A DNA stretch of 64,000 nt from CANLBN01 sp050633825 (GTDB lineage: Bacteria; Pseudomonadota; Gammaproteobacteria; Pseudomonadales; Cellvibrionaceae). The DNA lies in contig JBOEHG010000032.1 of assembly GCA_050633825.1 (NCBI GenBank), positions 1 through 64,000 of the forward strand. Direction: 5' to 3'. Within the stretch, counting starts at the first letter, position 1. The number at the start of each line of letters is the position of its first letter. Below, in pieces: positions 45,660 through 54,488 of this stretch. Below the pieces are notes generated by a model. The model did no database searches, was not told the DNA's origin, and saw only the letters and a program-made list of their open reading frames with translations. The translations under genes were made by a program, and so were the position numbers.

Positions 45660-46412
45660 TTAGCCTTCAGCTGCTTGATCAGCACCGGCATCAACTTCAA
45701 CAAATTCATCTTTATTAGGAACCGACTGGCCACTTGCAGCACCTTCAACACAAGCATCGGCTATCGCTGTGATATACAGTTTAATTGCACGGATAGCATC
45801 ATCATTACCCGGGATGACATAATCAACGCCAGCAGGATCACTATTAGTATCAACAATACCAAATACCGGAATGCCCAATTTATTGGCTTCGTTCACTGCA
45901 ATGCGTTCATGCTCAACATCGATAACGAAAAGCGCATCAGGCAAACCGCCCATATCCTTAATACCACCAATAGAAAGCTCAAGCTTCTGCATAGCTCGGG
46001 TACGCATCAACGCTTCTTTCTTGGTTAACTTTTCAAAGGTACCATCTTGGCTTTGAGCTTCCAATTCACGGAAGCGGCGGATTGATGCACGAATAGTTTT
46101 GTAGTTAGTTAGCATACCACCCAACCAGCGGTGGCTAACGAATGGCTGGCCAGAACGCTCTGCCTGCTCTTTAATGGTTTTTTGAGCGGCTCTCTTCGTG
46201 CCAACCATAAGAATTTTTTTCTTCTGAGAGGCCATTACCTTAATAACATCTAAGGCTTCATTAAAAGCCGGAACCGTATGTTCAAGGTTGATAATATGGA
46301 TGTTATTACGTGCACCAAAGATGTATTGATTCATCTTTGGGTTCCAATAACGAGTTTGGTGACCAAAATGGACACCGGCTTGCAGCATATCGCGCATGCT
46401 TACTGTAGACAT
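45660..46412 (-). CDS. rpsB: 30S ribosomal protein S2
   Basis: S2 sits at the neck of the 30S subunit and is needed for S1 binding. The 250-residue protein has MRDMLQAGVHFGHQTRYWNPKM, FVSHRWLGGMLTNYKTI, PDALFVIDVEHERIAVNEA and the DTNSDP / DYVIPGNDDAIRAI end blocks. The ATG at 46412 follows GGAAAA. It is transcribed from 46594-46602 with a leader of about 175 nt that can fold into a long-range helix, in line with S2 autocontrol known in gammaproteobacteria. Confidence 0.98.
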   Translation of the reverse strand: MSTVSMRDMLQAGVHFGHQTRYWNPKMNQYIFGARNNIHIINLEHTVPAFNEALDVIKVMASQKKKILMVGTKRAAQKTIKEQAERSGQPFVSHRWLGGMLTNYKTIRASIRRFRELEAQSQDGTFEKLTKKEALMRTRAMQKLELSIGGIKDMGGLPDALFVIDVEHERIAVNEANKLGIPVFGIVDTNSDPAGVDYVIPGNDDAIRAIKLYITAIADACVEGAASGQSVPNKDEFVEVDAGADQAAEG

Positions 46413-46587
46413 AAGTTTTTCCTATTCGGGTTAAGCCTCCATACATCCCGAACGATCAACCCATCCAACTAACCTTCATACTGAAGAAAAGCTTCTGAGG
46501 CACCCAGACCGACGTGACGATGTATGTGTGACGATTTAGTTAAATTAGCGTAATTACAATTGCACTATTGGCAACAGCATTACGACG
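46413..46587 (-). promoter_or_regulatory. rpsB untranslated leader, putative S2 autoregulatory RNA element
   Basis: The leader is about 175 nt long. Bases 46519-46526 (CATACATC on the RNA strand) can pair perfectly over 8 bp with 46440-46447 (GATGTATG), bringing the ribosome-binding region next to the 5' part; between them lie a small hairpin (AGAAGCTTTTCTT) and GGTTGATCG. Gammaproteobacterial rpsB leaders repress translation when S2 is in excess, using a conserved long-range fold. The pairing is seen here; the regulatory role is inferred. Confidence 0.6.
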
Positions 46588-46593
46588 GGCGGC

Positions 46594-46602
46594 TTTATAC
46601 CA
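46594..46602 (-). promoter_or_regulatory. Extended -10 promoter of rpsB-tsf
   Basis: On the minus strand TGG-TATAAA (complement of 46594-46602) is an extended -10 followed by a very GC-rich discriminator (GCCGCCCGTCG), typical of stringently controlled ribosomal promoters. The matching -35 is weak (TTTCAA, 17 bases upstream). Confidence 0.7.
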
Positions 46603-46625
46603 TAAGCACAAAAAAATTGAAAGAA

Positions 46626-47162
46626 TTACTTATATTTAAGCTCCTCCACGGCAGGTAAAGGCTTTATCAGTCCACCCCCCAACTCGCGGGGGCCTGATAC
46701 AGAAGGGCCATCTACCACTGAGCGACTATCCTGAGAGCCAACGACCACAATAGCGGATAACGAACGATGTACAGTTTGCCCTGAGGGGAATCGGACAACA
46801 ACATTCAAAGGGAGATAGTATTTTCCTGAGCTATGCGCATAAAGCGTCAGCGGGACTTGATAATCAAAGGCACCATCTAAGACCAACTCGTTAGACAATT
46901 CACCGGTCAACAACTCAAGCTCATCTAATGGCGAAATAACAACAGACATGCTCCCATAAGCATACCCAACCACAAGATTAATGGATGCATCAAATTCCTT
47001 TTTAGCGCTATCAATGAAGATCTTTGGCTCTAGCAAACGAATAGAGGCTCCTGGCTTTTGATAGCCATACGAGCTGATTTTAGCCGGATACGACTCCGCC
47101 CAAGCAAAAGTAGACAACAAGCAGAACAGAAAGGGGCAACTTCTCAGAAGGGTGTTTTTCAT
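46626..47162 (-). CDS. Exported protein of unknown function, coupled to a lipoprotein metalloprotease-like gene
   Basis: I do not recognise this 178-residue protein. It has a signal peptide (about 1-22, cut after FAWA), then SYPAKISSYGYQKPGASIRL and a body of alternating hydrophobic residues (about 40-145) suggesting an all-beta sandwich, with a Gly/Pro-rich tail. No cysteines remain after the signal peptide. Its ATG overlaps the TGA of the upstream 549-residue lipoprotein gene (ATGA), so the two are translated together and probably work together. It lies upstream of rpsB on the same strand. Confidence 0.75.
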   Translation of the reverse strand: MKNTLLRSCPFLFCLLSTFAWAESYPAKISSYGYQKPGASIRLLEPKIFIDSAKKEFDASINLVVGYAYGSMSVVISPLDELELLTGELSNELVLDGAFDYQVPLTLYAHSSGKYYLPLNVVVRFPSGQTVHRSLSAIVVVGSQDSRSVVDGPSVSGPRELGGGLIKPLPAVEELKYK

Positions 47163-48808
47163 ATAGTCACCGACACATCAAAGCAAATATCACCACCCGT
47201 AGAAAATGTGCTATCTATGTTTCTACGACTCAAAACCTCAAGTAAATAATCGCCATCTTCAGGCAACTGAACTGTTGCAGACTCAACATCAGTATCGGCA
47301 AGATAAGCCGGTGTATTCGGTACCGGATGGCTTGCAACAACTTCTCCCTGGCGATATACAACAAAAGCAGGATTAGCAGATTGAACACCACTACTTTTTG
47401 AGACCGATATAGTATGCTGGCCCGCCATCGCACTAAGCTTTAATAATTGACGGTTACCCAATCGGTTAAATTCACCGAGGAGGTTTGTTGAACAAATGAG
47501 CGTCGATGCTCCACCAACGTCAATAGTTTTGTAGACAGGTAAAACATCAACAATACCCCCATCATTTATTTCCCCCCCGCCATAAGCATCCACACCAAAT
47601 ATCTCTTGGGTTGCAAACAGAGAAGATAAAGCGGAGGAGTTGACCGCTGGGTGGCGCTTTAGCAGGTCAACAAAAGAAAAAATAGTCACCGCTGAGACCT
47701 GACTAACATAGTCATCGGACGTAAGCACATCGTATATGGGCTTCAAGCCCAACGTAATATCATCATCGCCTTCGTTATTAGAATCATACAGATCATAAAT
47801 TAACGAATGAATCGAGCCCTCGATATACCAACCGGCATTATCTCCACCTGCCGCATCAGGGTTTGACTCTAGGTTAATTTTGAAGTCATGAGACTGCTCA
47901 ACACCAAAAGAGTCTCTGTATATAGGGTCACCTGTCGTCACGCCAGAAAAAGCATTGGCCAAACCCTCTGTATAGGCAAGGCGAGGGTCTAATGATTGGG
48001 TGATATTGTGAGAACCGCCTGTTGTATCACTGCGAGACAATGTGTCTTCTAAAAAGTGTGTCCATTCATGAAGAATAACATGACGATCATATTCATCAGT
48101 ATTAACACTGTCCGCTCCTAGGATATACATAGCGTCATTAAGATAAAATGTGCTGCCAATATCACCATTTGACACATTCTCAGCAAAAGAAAGATCCCTA
48201 TCGTAGGCTGGATTATTACCCTCACTCCAAAAAATATCTAAGCCTGAAAAACGAATAGCATCATCAACATCTAGCAATGTATAAATACCGTCGTAGATTG
48301 CATCAAGAATAGCAAAAGGGGCTGCTGAACGAGCAGTCGAATAGGCTGAAGCAGACACATCCCAACCAGAAGCCGCATGAATATCCAAAACCACTCCACC
48401 CAAACCGCTTGAAAACTCACTACTTTGCAGGGCATACAAGGCATTATTATCAGTATTGTCTTTGACTGACGCATGCCATGCTGCCTGAGAGTCGCTATAG
48501 AGCTCAGCTAGAACGAAGACCTGAAAACGCGTATTAGGAAGAACTTGCTGAAAGCGATAAAAACCGTTTTCATCAGTAGTAGTAGATGAGACTTCCATAC
48601 CGTCAGCATCACGAAGTTGAACAGTAATACCTCGAGCTGGGGATACCTCAGTATTGAGGTAGTCTAAACCAGAAGCCGAAAAAACAACCTTATCAAATGT
48701 AACCGCACCATCAATCGTGACTCTCTTGCCACCACCCGAGGAGCCACAAGCAGCTAAAAGCAGTAAATAGGTAAGAAGCAAAGTACTACGATACAAACAA
48801 GACACCAT
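47159..48808 (-). CDS. Lipoprotein with HExxH metalloprotease-like motif
   Basis: The 549-residue precursor has a lipoprotein signal with lipobox LAAC (C21) followed by GSSGGG, so outer-membrane anchoring is likely. A carboxypeptidase-regulatory-like beta domain (about 27-115) precedes a central domain with ILHEWTHFLED (H247, E248, H251) and TEGLANAF (E281), a gluzincin-like set of zinc ligands and catalytic Glu. A C-terminal beta domain (about 425-549) resembles pre-peptidase C-terminal modules. The peptidase family is not one I can name. An open GTG at 48844 adds 12 residues but no signal-peptide sense. It diverges from map. Confidence 0.8.
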   Translation of the reverse strand: MVSCLYRSTLLLTYLLLLAACGSSGGGKRVTIDGAVTFDKVVFSASGLDYLNTEVSPARGITVQLRDADGMEVSSTTTDENGFYRFQQVLPNTRFQVFVLAELYSDSQAAWHASVKDNTDNNALYALQSSEFSSGLGGVVLDIHAASGWDVSASAYSTARSAAPFAILDAIYDGIYTLLDVDDAIRFSGLDIFWSEGNNPAYDRDLSFAENVSNGDIGSTFYLNDAMYILGADSVNTDEYDRHVILHEWTHFLEDTLSRSDTTGGSHNITQSLDPRLAYTEGLANAFSGVTTGDPIYRDSFGVEQSHDFKINLESNPDAAGGDNAGWYIEGSIHSLIYDLYDSNNEGDDDITLGLKPIYDVLTSDDYVSQVSAVTIFSFVDLLKRHPAVNSSALSSLFATQEIFGVDAYGGGEINDGGIVDVLPVYKTIDVGGASTLICSTNLLGEFNRLGNRQLLKLSAMAGQHTISVSKSSGVQSANPAFVVYRQGEVVASHPVPNTPAYLADTDVESATVQLPEDGDYLLEVLSRRNIDSTFSTGGDICFDVSVTI

Positions 48809-49025
48809 TAATCTACTATTTCCCGGAAAACCGACAACCAACACTTCACCCGGTGATTAATGCAATCACTCCACTTATTTTTATGGTTATTGCTGGATTA
48901 TTCAAGTTAATAAGTACTCACCTGTTTGTCAAGCAAGTGAGTCTCATAATCAGATAAACAAAGTAGCCAAGGTAGTTTACAATGCATCTCTTTATAGCCA
49001 ACTCTCAGCAAGCAACCTGATAAAT

Positions 49026-49799
49026 ATGACTGTTACTATCAAAACACCTGAAGAAATTGAAAAAATGCGCATCGCAGGACGCATGGCAGCCGAAGTACTG
49101 GAAATGATTGGAAGTCACGTCAAACCCGGAATTAGCACGGCCGAGCTAGATAAGCTGTGCCATGATCATATTACCCAAGAGCAAAATGCTATTCCCGCTT
49201 GCCTAGGATATCGTGGCTTCCCTAAATCGATCTGCACCTCAGTCAATCAAGTAGTCTGTCACGGTATCCCGTCAGAAAAGAAGAAACTTAAAAATGGCGA
49301 TATCATCAATATTGATGTCACCGTAATTTATGAGGGCTACCATGGCGATACCAGTAAAATGTATTATGTAGGAGAAGCTACAAGCCACTCTGAACGGCTT
49401 GTCAACATTACTCAAGAATGCCTATATAAAGGGATTGAACTGGTTAAACCGGGCACACGCTTAGGCGATATAGGGCATGTTATCCAACAACATGCCGAAG
49501 CCAACTATTACTCCGTCGTTAAAGAATATTGTGGGCATGGTATCGGACAAACGTTTCATGAAGAACCACAAGTACTGCATTATGGCAGACCCGGCACAGG
49601 CATGGCTCTTGAAGAGGGTATGTGCTTTACCATAGAACCAATGATCAATGCCGGTAAGCCTCACACAAAACTTAAAGGAGATGGCTGGACAGTCGAAACA
49701 CGTGATGGACGCCTATCTGCACAGTGGGAACACACTTTACTGGTAACAAGCTCTGGAGTTGAAGTGTTAACAGCGCGCCAGGAAGAGTGTTTTGGTTAA
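49026..49799 (+). CDS. map: Methionine aminopeptidase, type I
   Basis: Map removes the initiator methionine from new proteins using a dinuclear metal site. The 257-residue protein has the ligands in order: D in INIDVTV, D in GYHGDTSKMY, H in EYCGHGIGQTFHEEP, E in FTIEPMI and E in SAQWEHTLLV. It starts the plus-strand map-glnD-dapC-nth run. Its stop overlaps the TTG start of glnD. Confidence 0.98.
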   Translation: MTVTIKTPEEIEKMRIAGRMAAEVLEMIGSHVKPGISTAELDKLCHDHITQEQNAIPACLGYRGFPKSICTSVNQVVCHGIPSEKKKLKNGDIINIDVTVIYEGYHGDTSKMYYVGEATSHSERLVNITQECLYKGIELVKPGTRLGDIGHVIQQHAEANYYSVVKEYCGHGIGQTFHEEPQVLHYGRPGTGMALEEGMCFTIEPMINAGKPHTKLKGDGWTVETRDGRLSAQWEHTLLVTSSGVEVLTARQEECFG

Positions 49800-52515
49800 A
49801 AATACAATATTAAACATACCTATCCTTGAAACTGCACCCGTCCCTATTTCATTTAATCAGGTACGTTTTCGTGATGCCTTAGCGAAAACTGATGCACCTA
49901 TCACCATTTTTAAAGCGGCATTAGAAGCGATTGATCACCACCTAAACATTCGATTTAAAGAAGGAGAAGGGATCCGCAATCTGATCTATGAACGTGCACT
50001 GTTGATTGATTGCATACTGCATTACGTATGGCACCAATTTCAATGGAGCAACTATATCAGCTTGATTGCTGTTGGCGGCTATGGCCGGGGTGAATTACAC
50101 CCTCAATCGGATATCGACTTATTGATACTAACAGCCAACAACGCCAAAGAACAAGATATCGAAAGCACCCAAAGCTTCCTGACTCTTTTATGGGATATCG
50201 GCCTCAATATAGGCCACAGTGTGCGCACACTAAAAGAATGTTCAGATATTGCTAGCGACGATATCACTGTAGCCACCAATATAATGGAAGCCAGAGTACT
50301 TCAGGGCCCACCTTCCCTACTGAAAGAATTACATATTGGCACCGCTCCTAAAAAAATGTGGCCAAATGAAAAATTCTTTCTTGCAAAACTAGACGAGCAA
50401 GAACGGCGTCACGATAAATATAATGATACTGAATACAACCTTGAGCCCAATGTAAAAAACGCACCCGGTGGTCTACGCGATATTCAAACCATACAGTGGG
50501 TAGCAAAACGCTTCTTCAATGTACCAACCCTATCAGCACTCAACGGAAAAGGTTTTTTTACTGAAGCTGAGTATGCAACATTGTTATATGGCGAAGAGTT
50601 TTTATGGAAAGTACGCTACGGCCTGCATATGGTTGCGAAAAGGCCCGAAGAGCGCCTTTTATTTGATCATCAACAAGAACTTGCCTCACTGTTTGGCTAT
50701 CAAGATAACGATGAACAATTAGCAATAGAACAATTTATGCATGAATACTACCGTATTGTGCTTTCACTTCGAGAACTAAATGATGTTCTCTTACAATTTT
50801 TAGATGAAGCTATTGTCAACCGCGGCACATCTGATTCAGTATCACCTATTAATGAACGTTTTCAGTTACGTGACAATTTTATCGAAGTAATTCACATGAA
50901 GGTCTTCGAAGAAACGCCTTCTGCCTTACTAGAAATTTTTATGTTAGCAGGAAAAAATGAAAACATCAGCGGGATCAGAGCATCGACTATTCGCCTTATT
51001 CGCGAAAACAAAGTACTGATTGATGAAGAATTTAGGCAAGCGCCTGAAAACAAAAAATTATTCTTAATGCTACTAGGTTCATCTCATAAACTGGTATCAC
51101 AACTCAAGCGGATGAAACGTTACGGCATACTGGGGCGCTACCTACCAGAGTTCGATCATATTATCGGTCAAATGCAGCACGATCTTTTCCATATTTATAC
51201 CGTTGACGACCATACTTTAAATGTCATTGAATTTATGCGGCGCTTCTTACTACCGGATGCAGAGAAAAGATTCCCTTTGGTATCAGAGATAGCTAAAAAC
51301 CTACCTGATACCAAACTTCTCTATATTGCCGGCCTTTACCACGATATTGCTAAAGGTCGCGGTGGAGATCACTCTATCTTAGGTGCCGAAGATGCCATTA
51401 ATTTTTGTACACGCCATCATTTATCTAAACGGAAAACGCATTTAATTGCCTGGCTTGTTGAAAATCACCTAACCATGTCATCCACATCACAAAAGCAAGA
51501 CTTATCTGACCCGGAAGTCATACATAACTTTGCAAAAATTGTCGGTGATCAAACTCACCTGGATTATTTATATGTTCTAACTGCAGCCGATATGAATGGG
51601 ACCAACCCAAACATCTGGAACAATTGGCGGGCCAGTTTATTACAACAACTTTATGCTGAAACCAGACGGGCTCTGCGACGCGGTTTGGAAAACCCAATTG
51701 ACAGAGAACATATTGTTAACGAAACGCAAGAAGTTGCCATGGCACTTTTGCGAAAAAAGGACTGTTTTGACGAACAAACCATTTGGGAATTATGGCAAAC
51801 AGCTGGTGACGACTATTTTTTACGTGAGCTTTCAAAGGATATCGTTTGGCATACCGAAGCTATTCTAACTCAAAAAAACCCGAGCCAATCATTAGTGCTT
51901 ATTAAAGATCACACGGCTAAAGGCAATCATAAAGTTACACAAATTTTTATTCGTGCACAATCCAAAAATAATATTTTTGCTGCCGCAACCAGTGCACTTG
52001 ACCAATTAGATCTTGACATCCAAGATGCTCGTATCTACAGCACCGTCTCCGGGTATGCCATGGATACCTTTTATGTATTGGATCAAGATGGTCTGCCCAT
52101 CAGTGATGAACCGACAAAACGTCAAGTAGTCATTGACACCATACTCAGCGAACTGAATTTAAGCGATCACTACAGTGATATAATCAAACGCCGCACACCT
52201 CGACAACTAAAATATTTTAGCGCTCCTACACGCACTAGTATCAGTAATGACTTATCTCATCAATATACTATTCTTGAAGTTGTCAGCCCTGACAGACCGG
52301 GATTTCTAGCAAGACTCGCTAGAATTTTTGTGGAATACGATATTGAGTTAGTTACGGCAAAAATTTCGACTTTGGGAGAGAGGGTAGAAGATATTTTCTT
52401 TATTACTGATAAGAGCGGCCAGCCAATTAGCGACCCTGAATTGTGTGAAAGCTTACAAAAAGATATCCAAAAGCAACTGGATGCAAAAGTAACCGATACC
52501 GCTAGCCATCTATAG
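49792..52515 (+). CDS. glnD: Bifunctional [protein-PII] uridylyltransferase / uridylyl-removing enzyme
   Basis: GlnD senses glutamine and adds or removes UMP on the PII proteins that set nitrogen assimilation. The 907-residue protein has the nucleotidyltransferase motif GGYGRGELHPQSDIDLLIL (95-113, D107 and D109), a PII-uridylyltransferase helical domain, an HD domain near 515 (LYHDIAKGRGGDHS) and two C-terminal ACT domains (about 705-780 and 825-900). The start is a TTG at 49792 inside the end of map, with AGGA upstream, so it is translationally coupled. No glnB or glnK is in the window. Confidence 0.97.
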   Translation: MVKNTILNIPILETAPVPISFNQVRFRDALAKTDAPITIFKAALEAIDHHLNIRFKEGEGIRNLIYERALLIDCILHYVWHQFQWSNYISLIAVGGYGRGELHPQSDIDLLILTANNAKEQDIESTQSFLTLLWDIGLNIGHSVRTLKECSDIASDDITVATNIMEARVLQGPPSLLKELHIGTAPKKMWPNEKFFLAKLDEQERRHDKYNDTEYNLEPNVKNAPGGLRDIQTIQWVAKRFFNVPTLSALNGKGFFTEAEYATLLYGEEFLWKVRYGLHMVAKRPEERLLFDHQQELASLFGYQDNDEQLAIEQFMHEYYRIVLSLRELNDVLLQFLDEAIVNRGTSDSVSPINERFQLRDNFIEVIHMKVFEETPSALLEIFMLAGKNENISGIRASTIRLIRENKVLIDEEFRQAPENKKLFLMLLGSSHKLVSQLKRMKRYGILGRYLPEFDHIIGQMQHDLFHIYTVDDHTLNVIEFMRRFLLPDAEKRFPLVSEIAKNLPDTKLLYIAGLYHDIAKGRGGDHSILGAEDAINFCTRHHLSKRKTHLIAWLVENHLTMSSTSQKQDLSDPEVIHNFAKIVGDQTHLDYLYVLTAADMNGTNPNIWNNWRASLLQQLYAETRRALRRGLENPIDREHIVNETQEVAMALLRKKDCFDEQTIWELWQTAGDDYFLRELSKDIVWHTEAILTQKNPSQSLVLIKDHTAKGNHKVTQIFIRAQSKNNIFAAATSALDQLDLDIQDARIYSTVSGYAMDTFYVLDQDGLPISDEPTKRQVVIDTILSELNLSDHYSDIIKRRTPRQLKYFSAPTRTSISNDLSHQYTILEVVSPDRPGFLARLARIFVEYDIELVTAKISTLGERVEDIFFITDKSGQPISDPELCESLQKDIQKQLDAKVTDTASHL

Positions 52516-52545
52516 CGCTCAGCCATTCAACTTAACATAATTAAT

Positions 52546-53742
52546 ATGAACCCTGACTTAAATAAATTACAACCCTACCCCTTTGAAAAATTACTCAAGC
52601 TTAAAAAAGGCATAGAACCATCTCAATCGCTATCACCTATAGCGCTATCTGTTGGAGAACCCAAGCATTCTCCACCAGAATTTGTTCTGAGAAAGCTCAT
52701 TGATGAATTACCAAAAGTCAGCCAGTATCCAGCCACTAAAGGCTTATCAGAATTAAGGCTATCGATTTCAAACTGGTTAAACAAACGTTTTTCTCTCAAG
52801 CCAGATACATTGACTGCCGAGAAACATATTTTACCAGTTAATGGTACAAGGGAAGCACTATTCGCTTTTGCACAAGCTATTATTGACAGGACACAAAACC
52901 CTTTGGTCATTATGCCAAACCCCTTCTATCAAATTTATGAAGGGGCCGCTTATCTTGCAGGTGCTGAACCACTTTACCTCAATGGTGACGAAAGCAATCA
53001 TTACTTACCTGACTTCTCTCATATTAGTGATGAGCAATGGAAGCGATGTCAGCTTGTTTATGTGTGCTCGCCCAACAATCCGACCGGGTCAGTTCTTAGC
53101 ATTGAAGATTACAAACAATTAATTGAGCTCGCTGATAAACATGATTTTGTGATTGCCAGTGATGAATGCTACTCTGAAATTTATCCTGATGACAGCAACC
53201 CTCCAGCGGGGCTGTTAGAAACCTGTGCAACAATAGGCCGTGATGATTATCATCGTTGCATTGTTTTTCATAGCTTATCTAAACGTTCAAACCTTCCGGG
53301 ATTGCGTTCGGGATTTGTTGCTGGTGATGCAGAAGTTCTAAAACAATTTTTAAGTTATCGAACCTATCATGGCTGCGCGATGTCAGTGCCGACGCAATTA
53401 GCCAGTATTGCCGCATGGGATGATGAAGATCACGTAGTGAGCAACAGAGAGATGTATCGTCAGAAGTTTGCTCTGGTTAGTGATATGCTAAGTGATACAT
53501 GGAGGGTAAATCAGCCCATGGCAGGCTTTAACTTTTGGGCAAAAACACCTATCGATGATGAAAAATTCACTCAACTTCTATTTGAAAAAACCAATATTAC
53601 TGTCTTACCCGGGAGTTATTTAAGCCGCGAAGTCAATGGCAATAACCCGGGCAAAAACCATGTCCGCATGGCAATGGTCGCGCCTATAGAAGAATGCATA
53701 GAAGCAAGTCACCGCATTCAGTCTTTTTTAACAAACCTATAA
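52546..53742 (+). CDS. dapC: N-succinyldiaminopimelate aminotransferase
   Basis: DapC is a PLP aminotransferase of the succinylase route to meso-diaminopimelate and lysine. The 398-residue protein has the class I aminotransferase layout with NGTREALFAFAQA near 105, NPFYQIYEGAAY, SPNNPTGSV, SDECYSEIY and the PLP lysine in HSLSKRSNLPGLRSG near residue 246. Its place between glnD and the dapD/dapE genes agrees. It lies 30 nt after glnD and 12 nt before nth. Confidence 0.94.
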   Translation: MNPDLNKLQPYPFEKLLKLKKGIEPSQSLSPIALSVGEPKHSPPEFVLRKLIDELPKVSQYPATKGLSELRLSISNWLNKRFSLKPDTLTAEKHILPVNGTREALFAFAQAIIDRTQNPLVIMPNPFYQIYEGAAYLAGAEPLYLNGDESNHYLPDFSHISDEQWKRCQLVYVCSPNNPTGSVLSIEDYKQLIELADKHDFVIASDECYSEIYPDDSNPPAGLLETCATIGRDDYHRCIVFHSLSKRSNLPGLRSGFVAGDAEVLKQFLSYRTYHGCAMSVPTQLASIAAWDDEDHVVSNREMYRQKFALVSDMLSDTWRVNQPMAGFNFWAKTPIDDEKFTQLLFEKTNITVLPGSYLSREVNGNNPGKNHVRMAMVAPIEECIEASHRIQSFLTNL

Positions 53743-53754
53743 GAAAAACTGTTT

Positions 53755-54408
53755 ATGCTAAAACAAGAACGCGTTGACTACATTCTTCAAGAGCTAGAAG
53801 AATTGTACCCAGAAACACCTATTCCTCTTGACCATAAAGATCCCTATACATTACTTGTTGCAGTACTACTGTCAGCTCAATGTACTGATGAACGAGTCAA
53901 TAAAGTAACCCCTGCTCTATGGCAACTAGCGGACAACCCCTTCTCTATGGCCAAAGTAGCTGTAGAGGATATTCAAGCCATTATAAGGCCTTGTGGCTTA
54001 TCGCCGCGCAAATCAAAAGCAATATCTGTACTGTCTTCTATCTTAGTTGAAAAATACAATGGCGAAGTACCCGAAGATATGGAGGCATTGGAAGAGTTAC
54101 CCGGCGTTGGCCATAAAACTGCCAGCGTTGTTATGTCGCAAGCATTCGGCGTGCCTGCTTTTCCTGTCGATACGCATATTCACCGACTTGCCCAACGCTG
54201 GGGTCTAACCAATGGAAAAAATGTTATTCAAACAGAAAAGGATTTAAAGCGTTTATTTCCGAAAGAAAGCTGGAATAAATTGCACTTGCAGATTATTTAT
54301 TATGGCAGAGAATATTGTACAGCTAGAGGGTGTGACGGCACTATATGCCCCATGTGTACAACATGCTACCCCAATAGAAAAAAGGCCAAACAAACGCAGA
54401 AAGCATGA
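53755..54408 (+). CDS. nth: Endonuclease III (DNA glycosylase/AP lyase) with variant Fe-S cysteine spacing
   Basis: Nth removes oxidised pyrimidines and nicks AP sites. The 217-residue protein has the helix-hairpin-helix LPGVGHKTA (about 115-123), catalytic K121 and D139 in VDTHIHRL. The iron-sulfur loop carries five cysteines, C188, C193, C198, C201 and C204; E. coli has the pattern C-x6-C-x2-C-x5-C. Here C188, C198 and C204 fall at three of those places while the second ligand is displaced, so the cluster may use a different set. It lies 12 nt after dapC, an unusual place for nth. Confidence 0.94.
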   Translation: MLKQERVDYILQELEELYPETPIPLDHKDPYTLLVAVLLSAQCTDERVNKVTPALWQLADNPFSMAKVAVEDIQAIIRPCGLSPRKSKAISVLSSILVEKYNGEVPEDMEALEELPGVGHKTASVVMSQAFGVPAFPVDTHIHRLAQRWGLTNGKNVIQTEKDLKRLFPKESWNKLHLQIIYYGREYCTARGCDGTICPMCTTCYPNRKKAKQTQKA

Positions 54409-54488
54409 ATGGCCTTATTATAATTACTTCATTGTATGTATTTTGCTATAAAAAGTGTAAGCAAAAAGTGAATTTTATTTAGCAACGA

